Of a DNA stretch of 64,000 nt, positions 25,379 through 34,340 are shown piece by piece. Numbering within the stretch: position 1 is the first letter of the stretch; every line of letters starts with the position of its first letter. The position numbers and the translations under genes were made by a program. The stretch comes from CAYVRJ01 sp964453645 (GTDB lineage Bacteria; Bacillota; Clostridia; Christensenellales; JAWKQI01): NCBI GenBank assembly GCA_964453645.1, contig CAYVRJ010000007.1, positions 1 through 64,000 of the forward strand. The letters are read 5' to 3'. The notes beneath the pieces were generated by a model, which did no database searches, was not told the origin of the DNA, and worked only from the letters and a program-made list of their open reading frames with translations.

Positions 25379-26749
25379 TTGGAACGAAAGATACGGTCAA
25401 AGGGTTTAAAACCAGCACAGGTCATTGTGCTCAGCTTTTTGTTTTTAATCATTGTAGGGGGATTTTTATTAGCCCTGCCCCAGGCCACCAAGTCGGGGGA
25501 GAGTGTCGGTCTCATTAACTCCTTTTTCACCTCCACCAGTGCAACATGTGTCACCGGGCTGGTGGTGGGCGACACCGGCTCCACTTATTCCGCCTTTGGC
25601 CAAGTGGTCATCATGCTGTTGATTCAGTTGGGCGGTCTGGGTATTATGACCATCACGGCCTTTGTTTACTTTCTCATCGGCAGACGGATCACCTTAAAGG
25701 AGCGCCTCATCATCTCCCAATCCATCAACGAGGAACACTTGCCCACCGTTCGCACAACCGTACAGCGCATCTTTGTCACCACATTTATTTGCGAATTCAT
25801 GGGTGCCTTGCTGCTGGCCACTCGGTTTATCCCCATGTACGGCACTGTGCAGGGGATTTATTATTCCATTTTTCACTCCATCTCCGCCTTTTGTAACGCC
25901 GGGTTCGACGTGTTTGGCAACGGCAACAGCCTCATGCCCTTTGTCAACGACCCGGTTGTCAATATAACCATCATGTCCCTCATCATCTTGGGAGGGCTTG
26001 GTTTTATCGTCATCATCGATTTATACCAGCGCCTGCGCAAGCGCCGCCAGCGGTTGTCTATGCAGAGCCGGGTGGTGCTGTATATGACCGGGGGACTGAT
26101 CTTAGTTGGTGCCATCGTCTACTTCCTGCTGGAAGGCAGTAATCCAAAGACGTTGGGAGACCCCGACTTACCCGTGGGTTCCAAAGTGATGGGGGCAATC
26201 TTCCAATCCATCACGCCCCGCACAGCAGGATTTAACACCATCGATCAAGCGAATTTAAGTTCTATCTCCAAGTTTTTCACCATGATTCTCATGTTTATCG
26301 GTGCATCCCCTGCGGGCACCGGGGGTGGTATTAAGACCACAACCCTAGCGATTATTATTTTATTCCTAGCATCGGTCATCCGAGGAAAACACGACGTAAA
26401 CTGCGGGCACCGCCGGATTGAGACGGGTATCGTCACCCGGGCCATCACCATCACCTTTTTATCCTTAACGTTTACCATTGTGGTTGCGGCACTGGTGATA
26501 CTCTTTGAGCAGCGTGGGGATTCCTTTACCTTTGAACACGCACTCTACGAGGTTATCTCCGGATTTGGAACGGTGGGGTTATCCACAGGCATCACCCCGT
26601 TCTTGACAGTTCCTTCTAAGTTGCTTATAATGGTAACTATGTTTGTGGGCAGAGTGGGTATGTTGACCCTCACCTTTGCTCTGGCAAACATCGCCTCCAA
26701 GGACAGAAATGCAGTGCGGTTCCCCGAAGAGAAGATCATGGTTGGATAA
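25379..26749 (+). CDS. ktrB: Potassium uptake membrane subunit, KtrB/TrkH type
   Basis: The ion-translocating subunit of a Ktr-type system (K+ with Na+ coupling in relatives), 456 residues. The four pore-loop repeats are visible: SATCVTGL, SAFCNAGFD, PRTAGFN and GFGTVGLS, each with the selectivity-filter glycine. The size and the partner match KtrB rather than the longer TrkH. The start is TTG with aaggtg 5 bases upstream. The regulatory RCK subunit gene follows 24 bases on. Confidence 0.93.
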   Translation: MERKIRSKGLKPAQVIVLSFLFLIIVGGFLLALPQATKSGESVGLINSFFTSTSATCVTGLVVGDTGSTYSAFGQVVIMLLIQLGGLGIMTITAFVYFLIGRRITLKERLIISQSINEEHLPTVRTTVQRIFVTTFICEFMGALLLATRFIPMYGTVQGIYYSIFHSISAFCNAGFDVFGNGNSLMPFVNDPVVNITIMSLIILGGLGFIVIIDLYQRLRKRRQRLSMQSRVVLYMTGGLILVGAIVYFLLEGSNPKTLGDPDLPVGSKVMGAIFQSITPRTAGFNTIDQANLSSISKFFTMILMFIGASPAGTGGGIKTTTLAIIILFLASVIRGKHDVNCGHRRIETGIVTRAITITFLSLTFTIVVAALVILFEQRGDSFTFEHALYEVISGFGTVGLSTGITPFLTVPSKLLIMVTMFVGRVGMLTLTFALANIASKDRNAVRFPEEKIMVG

Positions 26750-26773
26750 GCATTTGCGAGAGGACATCACATT

Positions 26774-27442
26774 ATGAAAAAGACATTTTTAGTAATTGGT
26801 TTGGGAACATTCGGCTCGTCGGTGGCAAGGTCCCTGTACGACATGGGCAACGAAGTGTTAGCCATCGATAAAAACGAAGACCGGGTAAGTGAAATTCAAG
26901 ATTATGTCACCGAAGCGGCTCAGTTGGACGCAACGGACGAGCACTCCCTCAAGAGTTGGGGGTTGGCGGACGTGGACACAGCCTTTGTGGCCATTGGCAA
27001 CGACATTAAGGCCAGCATTTTAGTGACGGTGTTGTGTAAGGATCTGGGGGTTAAGTTTGTTGTGGCTAAGGCACAGGACGACTTACACGCCAAGGTGTTG
27101 AAGAAGATTGGTGCAGATCGGGTGGTTTTCCCCGAGCGGGAAATGGGCATTCGGTTGGCCTTTAACTTAACGTCAACCAATCTATTGGATTGCATTGAAC
27201 TTTCCTCGGACTACACCCTCATGGAGATTTCTGCATTTGAGGAGTGGGTGGGGCAGAGTTTAATCAAGTTAAATTTGCGCAAGAATTACGGCATTAACAT
27301 TATGGCCATCAAGCATATTGATGGCTCGCTGAATATTTCGCCTTTGGGGGAAGATGTGATTACCAAGGACGATGTGCTCATTGTTATTGGCCAGAACGAC
27401 GATCTCTCCAGTTTGGAGAAGGCCAGCCGCAAGCGAAAGTAA
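26774..27442 (+). CDS. ktrA: Potassium uptake regulatory subunit, KtrA/TrkA type
   Basis: A cytosolic ring-forming RCK protein of 222 residues that gates KtrB in response to nucleotides. The N-terminal Rossmann domain begins with GLGTFGSSVARSL and has an acidic residue after the second strand (VLAIDKNEDRV). The TrkA-C domain covers the last 80 residues (SLIKLNLRKNYGINIMAI, DVLIVIGQNDDL). Confidence 0.94.
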   Translation: MKKTFLVIGLGTFGSSVARSLYDMGNEVLAIDKNEDRVSEIQDYVTEAAQLDATDEHSLKSWGLADVDTAFVAIGNDIKASILVTVLCKDLGVKFVVAKAQDDLHAKVLKKIGADRVVFPEREMGIRLAFNLTSTNLLDCIELSSDYTLMEISAFEEWVGQSLIKLNLRKNYGINIMAIKHIDGSLNISPLGEDVITKDDVLIVIGQNDDLSSLEKASRKRK

Positions 27443-27476
27443 GTTCTTCAAAGAGACTGTATGTCTCTTTTTTTTA

Positions 27477-27626
27477 TGGGGTCCCAAACCCGTTCAGGGG
27501 GATTTTTGTAAAAATTCCCCTGAAAACCCCAAAAACTTTTTTCGCAAAGTTAACGCTTTGCGATATGGGGTGCAGAGACTCAGTCCCTGCCTCGGGGGTT
27601 TAAGGGGGACGAGTAGTCCCCCTCAA
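27477..27626. repeat. Mosaic hairpin repeat, copy G
   Basis: Between the convergent ktrA and PHP genes. Modules: cagggggatttttgtaaaaa with its mirror, aaaaactttttt, gcaaagttaacgctttgc, a degenerate gcagagactcagtccctgc, and agggggacgagtagtccccct. Confidence 0.75.
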
Positions 27627-27630
27627 AATA

Positions 27631-28320
27631 CTATCGCAAATGTTCGATCAAACAGTTAAGGGACTGTTCTGCAAGTTCCAAAAACTCGTCGGGCTCCGCA
27701 ATGTCGGAAAGCTGATGGGCATCCGAAGAGTGAAGATGCCGATACATAGACACATCCCCCATGGCGGGCGACTGCCTGTGCACCTCCACCGTGCCAAGGG
27801 ACACGCTGGGCGGAATAAACCCAAGGTTTGCAAACACCGAATACGCACTCTTGTTCACGTGGGCGGGAACAGCCACCCCACCAAAAGATTGGATCAAACG
27901 TATACAATCTTCAAATCCATATCCGCAGGCCTGGGTGAGCAGCTTATCCACACACCCAACAGGCTCGTCCATCTCGTTTAAGACTTGCTGTGCCCCGAAA
28001 ATCTGTTCGTTCACCTTCATATCGGGTAAACTGTCGTATATGGTTTGCCCAAAGGCTAAACAACGCTCTAAATTCGAAAAATAACCAAGCAAGTGTACGT
28101 CCTCGGCGGTGGAAACCTCCACGGCGGGAACGAGCAGAATGCCCATTTCGGATGCAACGCTGGAAACGGCCGGCAGGTTAAACGCTGCGTTGTGATCGGC
28201 AACCGCAATCATATCAAGCCCCTTGAGCACCGACATGCCCACAATGTTGTTGGGGGTCATTTCGTCGTCGCCGCAAGGGGACAGGCAGGAGTGAATGTGC
28301 AGATCGTAACTAAGCTTCAT
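27631..28320 (-). CDS. PHP domain phosphoesterase of the sensory hydrogenase operon
   Basis: A 229-residue PHP superfamily metal-dependent phosphoesterase. Metal-site motifs are DLHIHSCLSP, VADHN, the Glu in VPAVEVST, and HLHSSDAH. It lacks polymerase domains, so it is a stand-alone enzyme. The ATG at 28320 overlaps the end of the DRTGG gene by 11 bases; the longer frame to 28356 would overlap further and is less likely. PHP genes are regular companions of sensory hydrogenase genes in Clostridia. The phosphorylated substrate is unknown. Confidence 0.82.
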   Translation of the reverse strand: MKLSYDLHIHSCLSPCGDDEMTPNNIVGMSVLKGLDMIAVADHNAAFNLPAVSSVASEMGILLVPAVEVSTAEDVHLLGYFSNLERCLAFGQTIYDSLPDMKVNEQIFGAQQVLNEMDEPVGCVDKLLTQACGYGFEDCIRLIQSFGGVAVPAHVNKSAYSVFANLGFIPPSVSLGTVEVHRQSPAMGDVSMYRHLHSSDAHQLSDIAEPDEFLELAEQSLNCLIEHLR

Positions 28321-28651
28321 CGACGCCAAGAGAGCACAAAAGCTTGCACACCCCATAGCTACTCACCGGTGCGCTGAGCACGGGTATTTCCTCTTCGGCT
28401 GCTTTTTTCAGCGTCTCTTCGGGCACGGCAATGTCGTCGGGAATGACCACACAGGCAAAGTCGTGCAGTGCGGCCACAGCCACCACGTTTAAATGGGTCT
28501 GCACCGTGGTCCAAATGCAGCCAGGGGTCCCCTTGGCCATAACCCAAGAGAGCAGATCGCCCACATAAGCCCCAGTGATTTCGTTGCCTAACCCAGCATC
28601 TCCGGTGAGGCACCCATACCCGCTTTTTTCAATAAATTCGCTCACTTTCAT
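28310..28651 (-). CDS. DRTGG domain protein (second copy)
   Basis: A 113-residue protein resembling the DRTGG domain found near CBS and phosphotransacetylase proteins. It has the GAYVGDLLSWVMAKG segment and an alternating alpha/beta pattern. Its function is unknown. It is encoded between the hydrogenase-like gene (35 bases upstream) and the PHP gene (overlapping). A second DRTGG-type protein is encoded at the other end of the operon. Confidence 0.75.
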   Translation of the reverse strand: MKVSEFIEKSGYGCLTGDAGLGNEITGAYVGDLLSWVMAKGTPGCIWTTVQTHLNVVAVAALHDFACVVIPDDIAVPEETLKKAAEEEIPVLSAPVSSYGVCKLLCSLGVDEA

Positions 28652-28686
28652 AGACTATGTATCTCCTTAAATCTTTTTAAAATTCA

Positions 28687-30084
28687 TTATTTCTTCCAAG
28701 TGTTTTCCTGAGAAGCTAATTCCACCATTTGCTCGGCCAAGTGGCGCACGTGGTTTTTTAATATAAATATGCAGTCCATCTCCTTGGCTTCTCCCCGGAC
28801 AATGTCTTCCGCCAGGGCACGGCAGGTGGGGGAACCGCAGGAACCGCAGTCCAGTGCGGGCAGACGCTTGCAAAGAAGCTCCACTTGCTCAAACTTGCGC
28901 ATGGCCTCGGTGATGTCGCTGTCCAGCTGCATGACCGCTCGGGGTAAAATCTCTCCCGCATGGCAAAAGTATTCATCTGCATACTTGAGGTTTTGTTCAC
29001 TATATTCCGTAGTTTTGGGCAGTGTGCCTGCGAGCTTGCGCAAACGGTTTTGAGCCACGTATCCGTTTTCAAAGGTGAGTGCTCCCCCCACGCAGCCCCC
29101 CGGACAGGCAAGGCCCTCGAAGAAGGCTAAGTCGGAGAGTTTGTCGTCCTCCATCTCCTCCAAAACAGCAATGATGTTAAACACCCCGCTCACGTGGAGC
29201 ACCGAGGGTTCGTTAAGAGCAGCACTCTCCCCCCCACTCTTGGCCCACGAAACCCCGTAGCAGGAGGCCATGGTCTTGGGGTGGTCGGGCATTTGGGGAT
29301 GCCGGAGCTGCCCCGATAAAATGCCATAAATCTCAATGATAGAAATGGCACCGTCCACCGCACTCTTTTCCACGCCGATGGGGTTTTTAATGCTGGTCAT
29401 CTTGGCGGGGCAGGGGGTGATGAAAAAGGCACCGATTTCCGAAATATCCACACCGTTCTTCTTGGCAAACTCCCGCTTGGCAATGGTTGCCGCAACTTCC
29501 ATGGGGGAGTTCACGTCCACAATGTTGGGGATGAGTTCGGGAAAGCGCACCTGAATGAGCCGCAGCACAGCAGGGCAGGCGGAGGAGATGAGGGGTTTTA
29601 CACTGGTGGTTTCCAACCGCTTGAGCACCGCCTGGGTGACGATATCCGCTCCCCGTGCCACTTCAAACACGTCGTCAAAACCCAAGTAGAGCAGGCCGGA
29701 CAGCACCTTTTCAATGCTTTGCAGGTTTTTAAACTGTCCGTACAGGGCGGGTGCGGGCAGAGCAATTTTATATTTGTATTTGCTGATGTCCATGAGGTTG
29801 TCGGTCATGGCAGTTTTGGCATGGGAGGGGCAAATGCGAATGCACTCCCCGCAGTCGATACACCGCTCGTCCATAATCTTTGCCTTGCCGTCTCGCACCC
29901 GAATGGCCTCGGTGGGGCACCGCTTGATGCAGTTGGTGCACCCCTCGCACTTATCCTTTTGCAGGCGCACCGAGTGATCTTTCATGTTGTTCATTTGCAT
30001 AGGTTTCGATGAAAGCACAGTTTTGCTCTCACAGTATTTTCCATCCACATGGTAAACTCCATTCCGCCGCAGCATCTGCGACAC
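28687..30084 (-). CDS. FeFe hydrogenase-like iron-sulfur protein, sensory (HydS/group D) type
   Basis: Up to 465 residues. Two 4Fe-4S ferredoxin motifs (CEGCTNCIKRCP; CIDCGECIRICP) precede an H-cluster domain. A CX2CX4CX16C 4Fe-4S motif follows near the C-terminus (Cys413, 416, 421, 438). The four H-cluster ligand cysteines are present: Cys170 in SSACPAV, Cys225 in TPCPAK, Cys327 and Cys331 in LACPGGC. The cysteine that passes protons in catalytic hydrogenases is Ala169, as in sensory TamHydS-type enzymes. A low-activity hydrogen or redox sensor is therefore likelier than bulk hydrogen production. The start is uncertain: GTG at 30084 or 30048, or Met near 30000 where homologues usually begin. 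Confidence 0.85.
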   Translation of the reverse strand: MSQMLRRNGVYHVDGKYCESKTVLSSKPMQMNNMKDHSVRLQKDKCEGCTNCIKRCPTEAIRVRDGKAKIMDERCIDCGECIRICPSHAKTAMTDNLMDISKYKYKIALPAPALYGQFKNLQSIEKVLSGLLYLGFDDVFEVARGADIVTQAVLKRLETTSVKPLISSACPAVLRLIQVRFPELIPNIVDVNSPMEVAATIAKREFAKKNGVDISEIGAFFITPCPAKMTSIKNPIGVEKSAVDGAISIIEIYGILSGQLRHPQMPDHPKTMASCYGVSWAKSGGESAALNEPSVLHVSGVFNIIAVLEEMEDDKLSDLAFFEGLACPGGCVGGALTFENGYVAQNRLRKLAGTLPKTTEYSEQNLKYADEYFCHAGEILPRAVMQLDSDITEAMRKFEQVELLCKRLPALDCGSCGSPTCRALAEDIVRGEAKEMDCIFILKNHVRHLAEQMVELASQENTWKK

Positions 30085-30113
30085 AATTCGTCATAGTTCA
30101 TTTTCGAAACACT

Positions 30114-30533
30114 TTACGAAATATGAAATACCATTTTAAGGCTTGTACCGCTTTTGTCCGATTTAATGGAAAAATCATCGGCATTCTTTTTGATGTTGGG
30201 TAAACCCATACCGGCACCAAAACCCATCATACGCACCGAATCGGGGGCAGTGGAATACCCCTCGGTCATGGCCAAGGAGATGTCGGGGATGCCGGGTCCC
30301 GTGTCGTCGCAACGAAGGGTGACACTCTCGGGGGTGATCTCTAGCGACATGACTCCGCCCTCCGAGTGGATGATCATGTTTAACTCCGCCTCGTAGGCGG
30401 CAATGGCAATTCTGCGGACAATGAGGGAGTTTACCCCAATTTTCTTGAGCGTTCGCTTGATGTTTGCCGAAGCTTCTCCCGCAGCTGCAAAGTCTCTGGA
30501 CACCACATCAAACTTTTCAAAAAATTCGTTCAT
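30114..30533 (-). CDS. Anti-sigma-factor/RsbW-type ATP-binding protein
   Basis: A 139-residue protein with a GHKL ATPase fold: the N-box EAELNMIIHSEGG, the G1 box DDTGPGIPD, and a glycine-rich lid GFGAGMGLPNIKK. Such proteins phosphorylate anti-anti-sigma partners or act as histidine-kinase-like switches. The ATG at 30533 overlaps the upstream DRTGG stop as ATGA. In this operon it probably relays the state of the hydrogenase-like sensor. No sigma factor or PP2C phosphatase is present in the window. Confidence 0.82.
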   Translation of the reverse strand: MNEFFEKFDVVSRDFAAAGEASANIKRTLKKIGVNSLIVRRIAIAAYEAELNMIIHSEGGVMSLEITPESVTLRCDDTGPGIPDISLAMTEGYSTAPDSVRMMGFGAGMGLPNIKKNADDFSIKSDKSGTSLKMVFHIS

Positions 30534-30883
30534 GCTTCCTCCCGGTGGGTTGCGGGTATCCCAGCTGCATAGAGTTTGCCGCAAGCTTCATAGAGGGTGT
30601 AGTCGGTGGCCAGAATGTCGATCTCCCGCTCCCGGGCCAGTTCGCAAAGGTCTTCCGGGGGGCGCTTGCCCCGCACAAACACGATGCACATCACGTCGAT
30701 CATCTCGGCAGTGCGGATCACGTGGGCGTTGATAAGGCCCGTGAGCAGCACGGAATTGTGTTTGACAAAGGCTAATACATCGCTCATGAGATCTGCCCCG
30801 CAGGCAGATTCGATCTCCCGGTCGGGATCGCACTCAATAATGGTTTTTGCGTCTATGTGTTTTGCAAGTTCTCGTATTGTCAA
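30530..30883 (-). CDS. DRTGG domain protein (first copy)
   Basis: A 117-residue alpha/beta protein of the DRTGG type (SVLLTGLINAHVIRTAEMID segment), encoded as the first gene of the sensory-hydrogenase operon. It overlaps the RsbW-like gene as ATGA. It may bind a nucleotide or phosphorylated ligand, as DRTGG domains are thought to do, but this is not shown by sequence. Confidence 0.75.
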   Translation of the reverse strand: MTIRELAKHIDAKTIIECDPDREIESACGADLMSDVLAFVKHNSVLLTGLINAHVIRTAEMIDVMCIVFVRGKRPPEDLCELAREREIDILATDYTLYEACGKLYAAGIPATHREEA

Positions 30884-30912
30884 TGAAACATCCTCCTTAG
30901 TTTATAAAAAAA

Positions 30913-31836
30913 TCACAGCCTCACAATAAATTGTCTGTATGAATCAATTACTTCTACTGTATTATACTTCAATTGCGAGGACATTTCCAGTGTCTTCTCC
31001 GAAAGATTTTCAGGTAATTTTTCAATTTTATCACATAAACTTGTTGTGAAGTTTAAAACTTCCAAAAGGGATTGGTTTTTGTCGTCGGGGGAGATGGTGC
31101 TCACCACTGCTTCCTTCACTTTGCGTGCCTTGTCCTTCAGTTCTAAAACAGTGTCACCCACCGGCTCAATCTTGTCGTAACCCTCGGTGATCTTTACCAA
31201 CTTTTCAATGGCAAACTTGGGCAGGGCAAAGGCATCCTTCATCACGCTGATCTGGGCAGGTGTGGCCCCCACGCCCACCGAAAATTCGGGAATTTCTGCG
31301 GCATACACATAGGTCTCCAACCCCGATTCGTCCTTGAGCCGATCCCGTATTTTTTTGGCATCGGTGTCCGACAGATAGGCACAGAGGATTACCCTCTTTT
31401 TTTCTCCGTCGTCCACAATATATCCTCCGCCCCCTGCGGCCTTCAGTTCCGCCGAGGACTTAGCTGCATTGGTAATATCGGTAAATATGCCCCCTTGCAA
31501 GAGGTAATACGTCTCTCCCGCAACTTGAATGCTCTCGTTTTGCCGCTGAGTGGGTTCTGGGGTATTTGAACTGCTGGGTGGGGTATTTGCCATTGCGGCA
31601 GATGCGGGCTGATCGCCCCCGAAAAAGGCGATCACCGGGGTGATTACGTTGTCGTTGAGCCATTCTCCGGCTGTGATGGATGCAAACACAAAGGCAGCAG
31701 CTAATATGAGCAGCACGGCGATAAACGCCTTTCCTCCACCGCCCGTCTTTTGGGGCGCTCTGCCCATGGTGACGTTGGGCATGGATGCCCGGTGGTCAAC
31801 CCCGCCCATTGGCGAACCGTTTCTTGAACTTCTCAT
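30913..31836 (-). CDS. SPOR-domain membrane protein
   Basis: A 307-residue bitopic membrane protein. About 35 basic/polar cytoplasmic residues are followed by one helix (about 36-54), a Ser/Pro/Gln linker, and a SPOR-like domain (about 105-190: ETYYLLQGGIFTD, YVYAAEIPEF). A helical C-terminal part of about 110 residues follows. SPOR domains bind denuded glycan at division or spore-envelope sites. It lies 29 bases upstream of the DRTGG gene on the same strand, so it may be co-transcribed with the hydrogenase operon by chance of position. Confidence 0.75.
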   Translation of the reverse strand: MRSSRNGSPMGGVDHRASMPNVTMGRAPQKTGGGGKAFIAVLLILAAAFVFASITAGEWLNDNVITPVIAFFGGDQPASAAMANTPPSSSNTPEPTQRQNESIQVAGETYYLLQGGIFTDITNAAKSSAELKAAGGGGYIVDDGEKKRVILCAYLSDTDAKKIRDRLKDESGLETYVYAAEIPEFSVGVGATPAQISVMKDAFALPKFAIEKLVKITEGYDKIEPVGDTVLELKDKARKVKEAVVSTISPDDKNQSLLEVLNFTTSLCDKIEKLPENLSEKTLEMSSQLKYNTVEVIDSYRQFIVRL

Positions 31837-31917
31837 TTGTTTTTACCTCACAACTAAACTTTTATCATAGATATGCCTATGCCGTACTCGTCCCAGATAT
31901 GATAGGAAAATATAGAG

Positions 31918-31946
31918 TTGAAAAATATGCCCATATGTGATATAAC
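31918..31946 (+). promoter_or_regulatory. Probable promoter of the DUF3006-DUF5711-CvpA unit
   Basis: TTGAAA (31918-31923), 17 bases, TATAAC (31941-31946), 30 bases before the DUF3006 start. Confidence 0.6.
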
Positions 31947-31976
31947 ATATTATATAATTGCGGGGAGTGTATGCAT

Positions 31977-32195
31977 ATGCGCATCATTATCGATAAAATC
32001 CAAGGGGACATGGCCGTGTTAGAACGAGACGGCAAAACCTACCTTGAAGTAAAAACATCAAGCCTCCCCCAAGGCGCAAGAGAAGGGGACATACTGAAAG
32101 AGACAACAAGCGGCCTTGAGATTGACGCACAGGCAACTTCCCTTAGACGGAAGGAAATAGAGACCCTGTTAGACGACATCTTTTCAGGAAAGTAA
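31977..32195 (+). CDS. DUF3006 protein
   Basis: A 72-residue protein that starts MRIIIDKIQGDMAVLE, the pattern of the DUF3006 family of small beta-rich proteins. The function is unknown. The ATG at 31977 is 9 bases from ggag; the ATG at 31971 is too close to it. Confidence 0.78.
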   Translation: MRIIIDKIQGDMAVLERDGKTYLEVKTSSLPQGAREGDILKETTSGLEIDAQATSLRRKEIETLLDDIFSGK

Positions 32196-32210
32196 GAAAG
32201 GGGATATCCC

Positions 32211-33338
32211 ATGTATCGGCCACGCAAGAAATATCGCAAGAGAAAGAGCATAAGTATAAAACACTATTTATTAGGTGCAGGTGGTGTCATCGTCATTGCT
32301 GCGGCAGTGCTGCTGTTCACCCTCTCTCCCGCCACGGCAGTGCAGGAGGAGATGGAAATGCCCTTCACGGCGGGAACACCCTTTGAAGTGAACAGTGCGG
32401 GTATTGCCTATATTTCGGGGGAGAACTACCACCTGATGGATTTTGACACCAAGCCCCTTTGGGAAAACACCCTGTACTCCAGCGACATGAAATTGGCGGT
32501 TTCGGACAAATTGTTTTGTGCCTACAACCAAGATATTCTCCACGCAGTGGATGTGACGGGAAAGCTGCTCTACTCCAAGCGGGAGACGGGAGCCATTCTC
32601 TCCGCCCGGGCGGGGTTGACCAGAGTGGCTTATTTTTCGGAAGAGCGGGGAAACAACGACGACGGCACCAAGGGCGACATCATTTCCGCCAACCTCTACG
32701 TGTTGGACCAGGAGGGTAACGTCTTATCCGAACAAAGTTTTTTAAACCAAAACGTTGTGGATTATGGGTTCTATGGCAAGAACGAAATGCTGTGGGTGCT
32801 GGCACTGGACGTTTCAGGGGCCATTCCCGTCTCTCGGATCACCACATATAACCCGGGCAAGTATATTACAGGCACCATCGACGTCACCGAACAGATCATC
32901 GAAAAGGTGATTGTAGACAACGAATATATCTACGCCTGCGGGACGACCCACATATTTATATACACCCTCTTTGGGGACAAAAAGGATTCCATCCTCATCT
33001 ACGGTTGGAAGTATATGGCCTCCAGAATTATCGACGACAAGATGTATTTCGCCTACGTGCCCCGGGAGAAGGGGGAAGAGACCTTTGGGGCGGTGAAGAT
33101 CATCCGCATGGATAAGACACCCATCTCCCTAAACTTGCAGGACAACTGCCAGCAAGCCGTGTTTACCGACAAACTGCTCTACTGCATTTCGGGCAGCAAC
33201 ATTTTGTCCTATACCCTAGACGGGGTGTTTAACAACGTCACCCCCATGCCCATTTCCTACGACTCTGTTTTAAAAACGGGAAGCGATTATGCCTACACGG
33301 CCAAGGGTGATGGCGTGTTCCAGATCGCGCTGAGGTAA
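32211..33338 (+). CDS. DUF5711 family membrane-anchored beta-propeller-like protein
   Basis: A 375-residue protein with a highly basic N-terminus (RPRKKYRKRKS), one membrane helix (about 19-41), and an extracellular part of repeated beta segments suggestive of a propeller (AYISGENYHLMDFD, NLYVLDQEGNVL and others). It matches what I know as DUF5711, a family of Clostridia often encoded next to CvpA. The molecular role is unknown. The gene ends 5 bases before cvpA. Confidence 0.72.
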   Translation: MYRPRKKYRKRKSISIKHYLLGAGGVIVIAAAVLLFTLSPATAVQEEMEMPFTAGTPFEVNSAGIAYISGENYHLMDFDTKPLWENTLYSSDMKLAVSDKLFCAYNQDILHAVDVTGKLLYSKRETGAILSARAGLTRVAYFSEERGNNDDGTKGDIISANLYVLDQEGNVLSEQSFLNQNVVDYGFYGKNEMLWVLALDVSGAIPVSRITTYNPGKYITGTIDVTEQIIEKVIVDNEYIYACGTTHIFIYTLFGDKKDSILIYGWKYMASRIIDDKMYFAYVPREKGEETFGAVKIIRMDKTPISLNLQDNCQQAVFTDKLLYCISGSNILSYTLDGVFNNVTPMPISYDSVLKTGSDYAYTAKGDGVFQIALR

Positions 33339-33343
33339 GTTAC

Positions 33344-34051
33344 GTGAATTTAGTGGATGCAGGAATACTGGTTGTGATCGTATTGTGTGTGTTAGAAGGG
33401 GTACACAAGGGTTTTCTGCACGCACTGGGTGGCATTGCAGCATTTTTCTTTTCGTGGCTGCTGGGAGTTGTGTTAAACCCCTTGGTTGCAAATTCCCTCA
33501 ACAACAGCTACGATTTATTAAACACCCTGTCCACCTATGTGGAGGGTGCGGACAGTTTGGGTAACATTGAAAACGCCAAGCTGTTGGTGAACGGCCTTAC
33601 GGAATCTAAGTTAAATTCCATCATCGACCACGCCAATTTCACCACTCCCTTCCCACAGCTCATCAAGCTCAACGTGACCAGTGAAGCGTTTCGGGAGGAG
33701 GGGCTTCGCACCTTGGGCGAATACACCAACCACACGCTGGCCATTGTGATATTAAATATTGCGGCATTTCTACTGGTGTTTGTGATTGCAAGGCTTGTGT
33801 TTGGATTCATACTCAACGGTTATGACAAAACAGTTGGTCTGCCCGTGCTCAAGCATTTCGATCCCCTGCTGGGGGGTGGATTTGGTTTGGTAAACGGCAT
33901 ATTCCTGTTGTTTGCGCTTTTTATACTGGTACCCACTTTTATGGCGGTACAGCCCGTGAAGTTTGTGCAGCAGTATTTGGACTCGTCCCTGCTGGGCAGT
34001 TTCTTCTACCAGTCCAACTTTATTTTAAACAGCATTCGAGGGGTGTTGTAG
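33344..34051 (+). CDS. CvpA family membrane protein
   Basis: A 235-residue protein with four to five membrane helices, resembling CvpA (colicin V production). It starts with a GTG, and the N-terminal VDAGILVVIVLCVLEGVHKGF matches the family. CvpA homologues are linked to envelope integrity or secretion. The gene stops two bases before the nucleotidyltransferase gene, so the toxin-antitoxin pair may be transcribed from the same unit. Confidence 0.82.
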   Translation: MNLVDAGILVVIVLCVLEGVHKGFLHALGGIAAFFFSWLLGVVLNPLVANSLNNSYDLLNTLSTYVEGADSLGNIENAKLLVNGLTESKLNSIIDHANFTTPFPQLIKLNVTSEAFREEGLRTLGEYTNHTLAIVILNIAAFLLVFVIARLVFGFILNGYDKTVGLPVLKHFDPLLGGGFGLVNGIFLLFALFILVPTFMAVQPVKFVQQYLDSSLLGSFFYQSNFILNSIRGVL

Positions 34052-34052
34052 C

Positions 34053-34340
34053 ATGGATAAACCCTACTCAATCGAAGAGATTAAACAGGTTGTTGCAAAG
34101 AAAGCCAGTGAATATGGGGTTCGCAAGGTGATGTTGTTTGGCTCCTATGCAAGGGGAGAGGCAACGGAGCACAGCGATATTGATTTAATTGTTGAAAAGG
34201 GTGAAATTAAGGGTTTACTCAAACTGTGTAATTTTAAAAATTCCATTGAGGATAGCTTGCAAATTACGGTTGATGTTGTAGAGCGTGAGGGATTGTTTGA
34301 GGATTTAATGTTGGAGGAGATCACCCTCTATGAACACTGA
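34053..34340 (+). CDS. mntA: MntA-like antitoxin, minimal nucleotidyltransferase
   Basis: A 95-residue MNT-fold protein with the full catalytic motif GSX10DXD: Gly30-Ser31, then Asp42 and Asp44 in FGSYARGEATEHSDIDL. MntA enzymes neutralise HEPN toxins by adding AMP units to a tyrosine beside the toxin's active site. It overlaps the toxin gene by 11 bases, the antitoxin-first order of the family. Confidence 0.9.
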   Translation: MDKPYSIEEIKQVVAKKASEYGVRKVMLFGSYARGEATEHSDIDLIVEKGEIKGLLKLCNFKNSIEDSLQITVDVVEREGLFEDLMLEEITLYEH

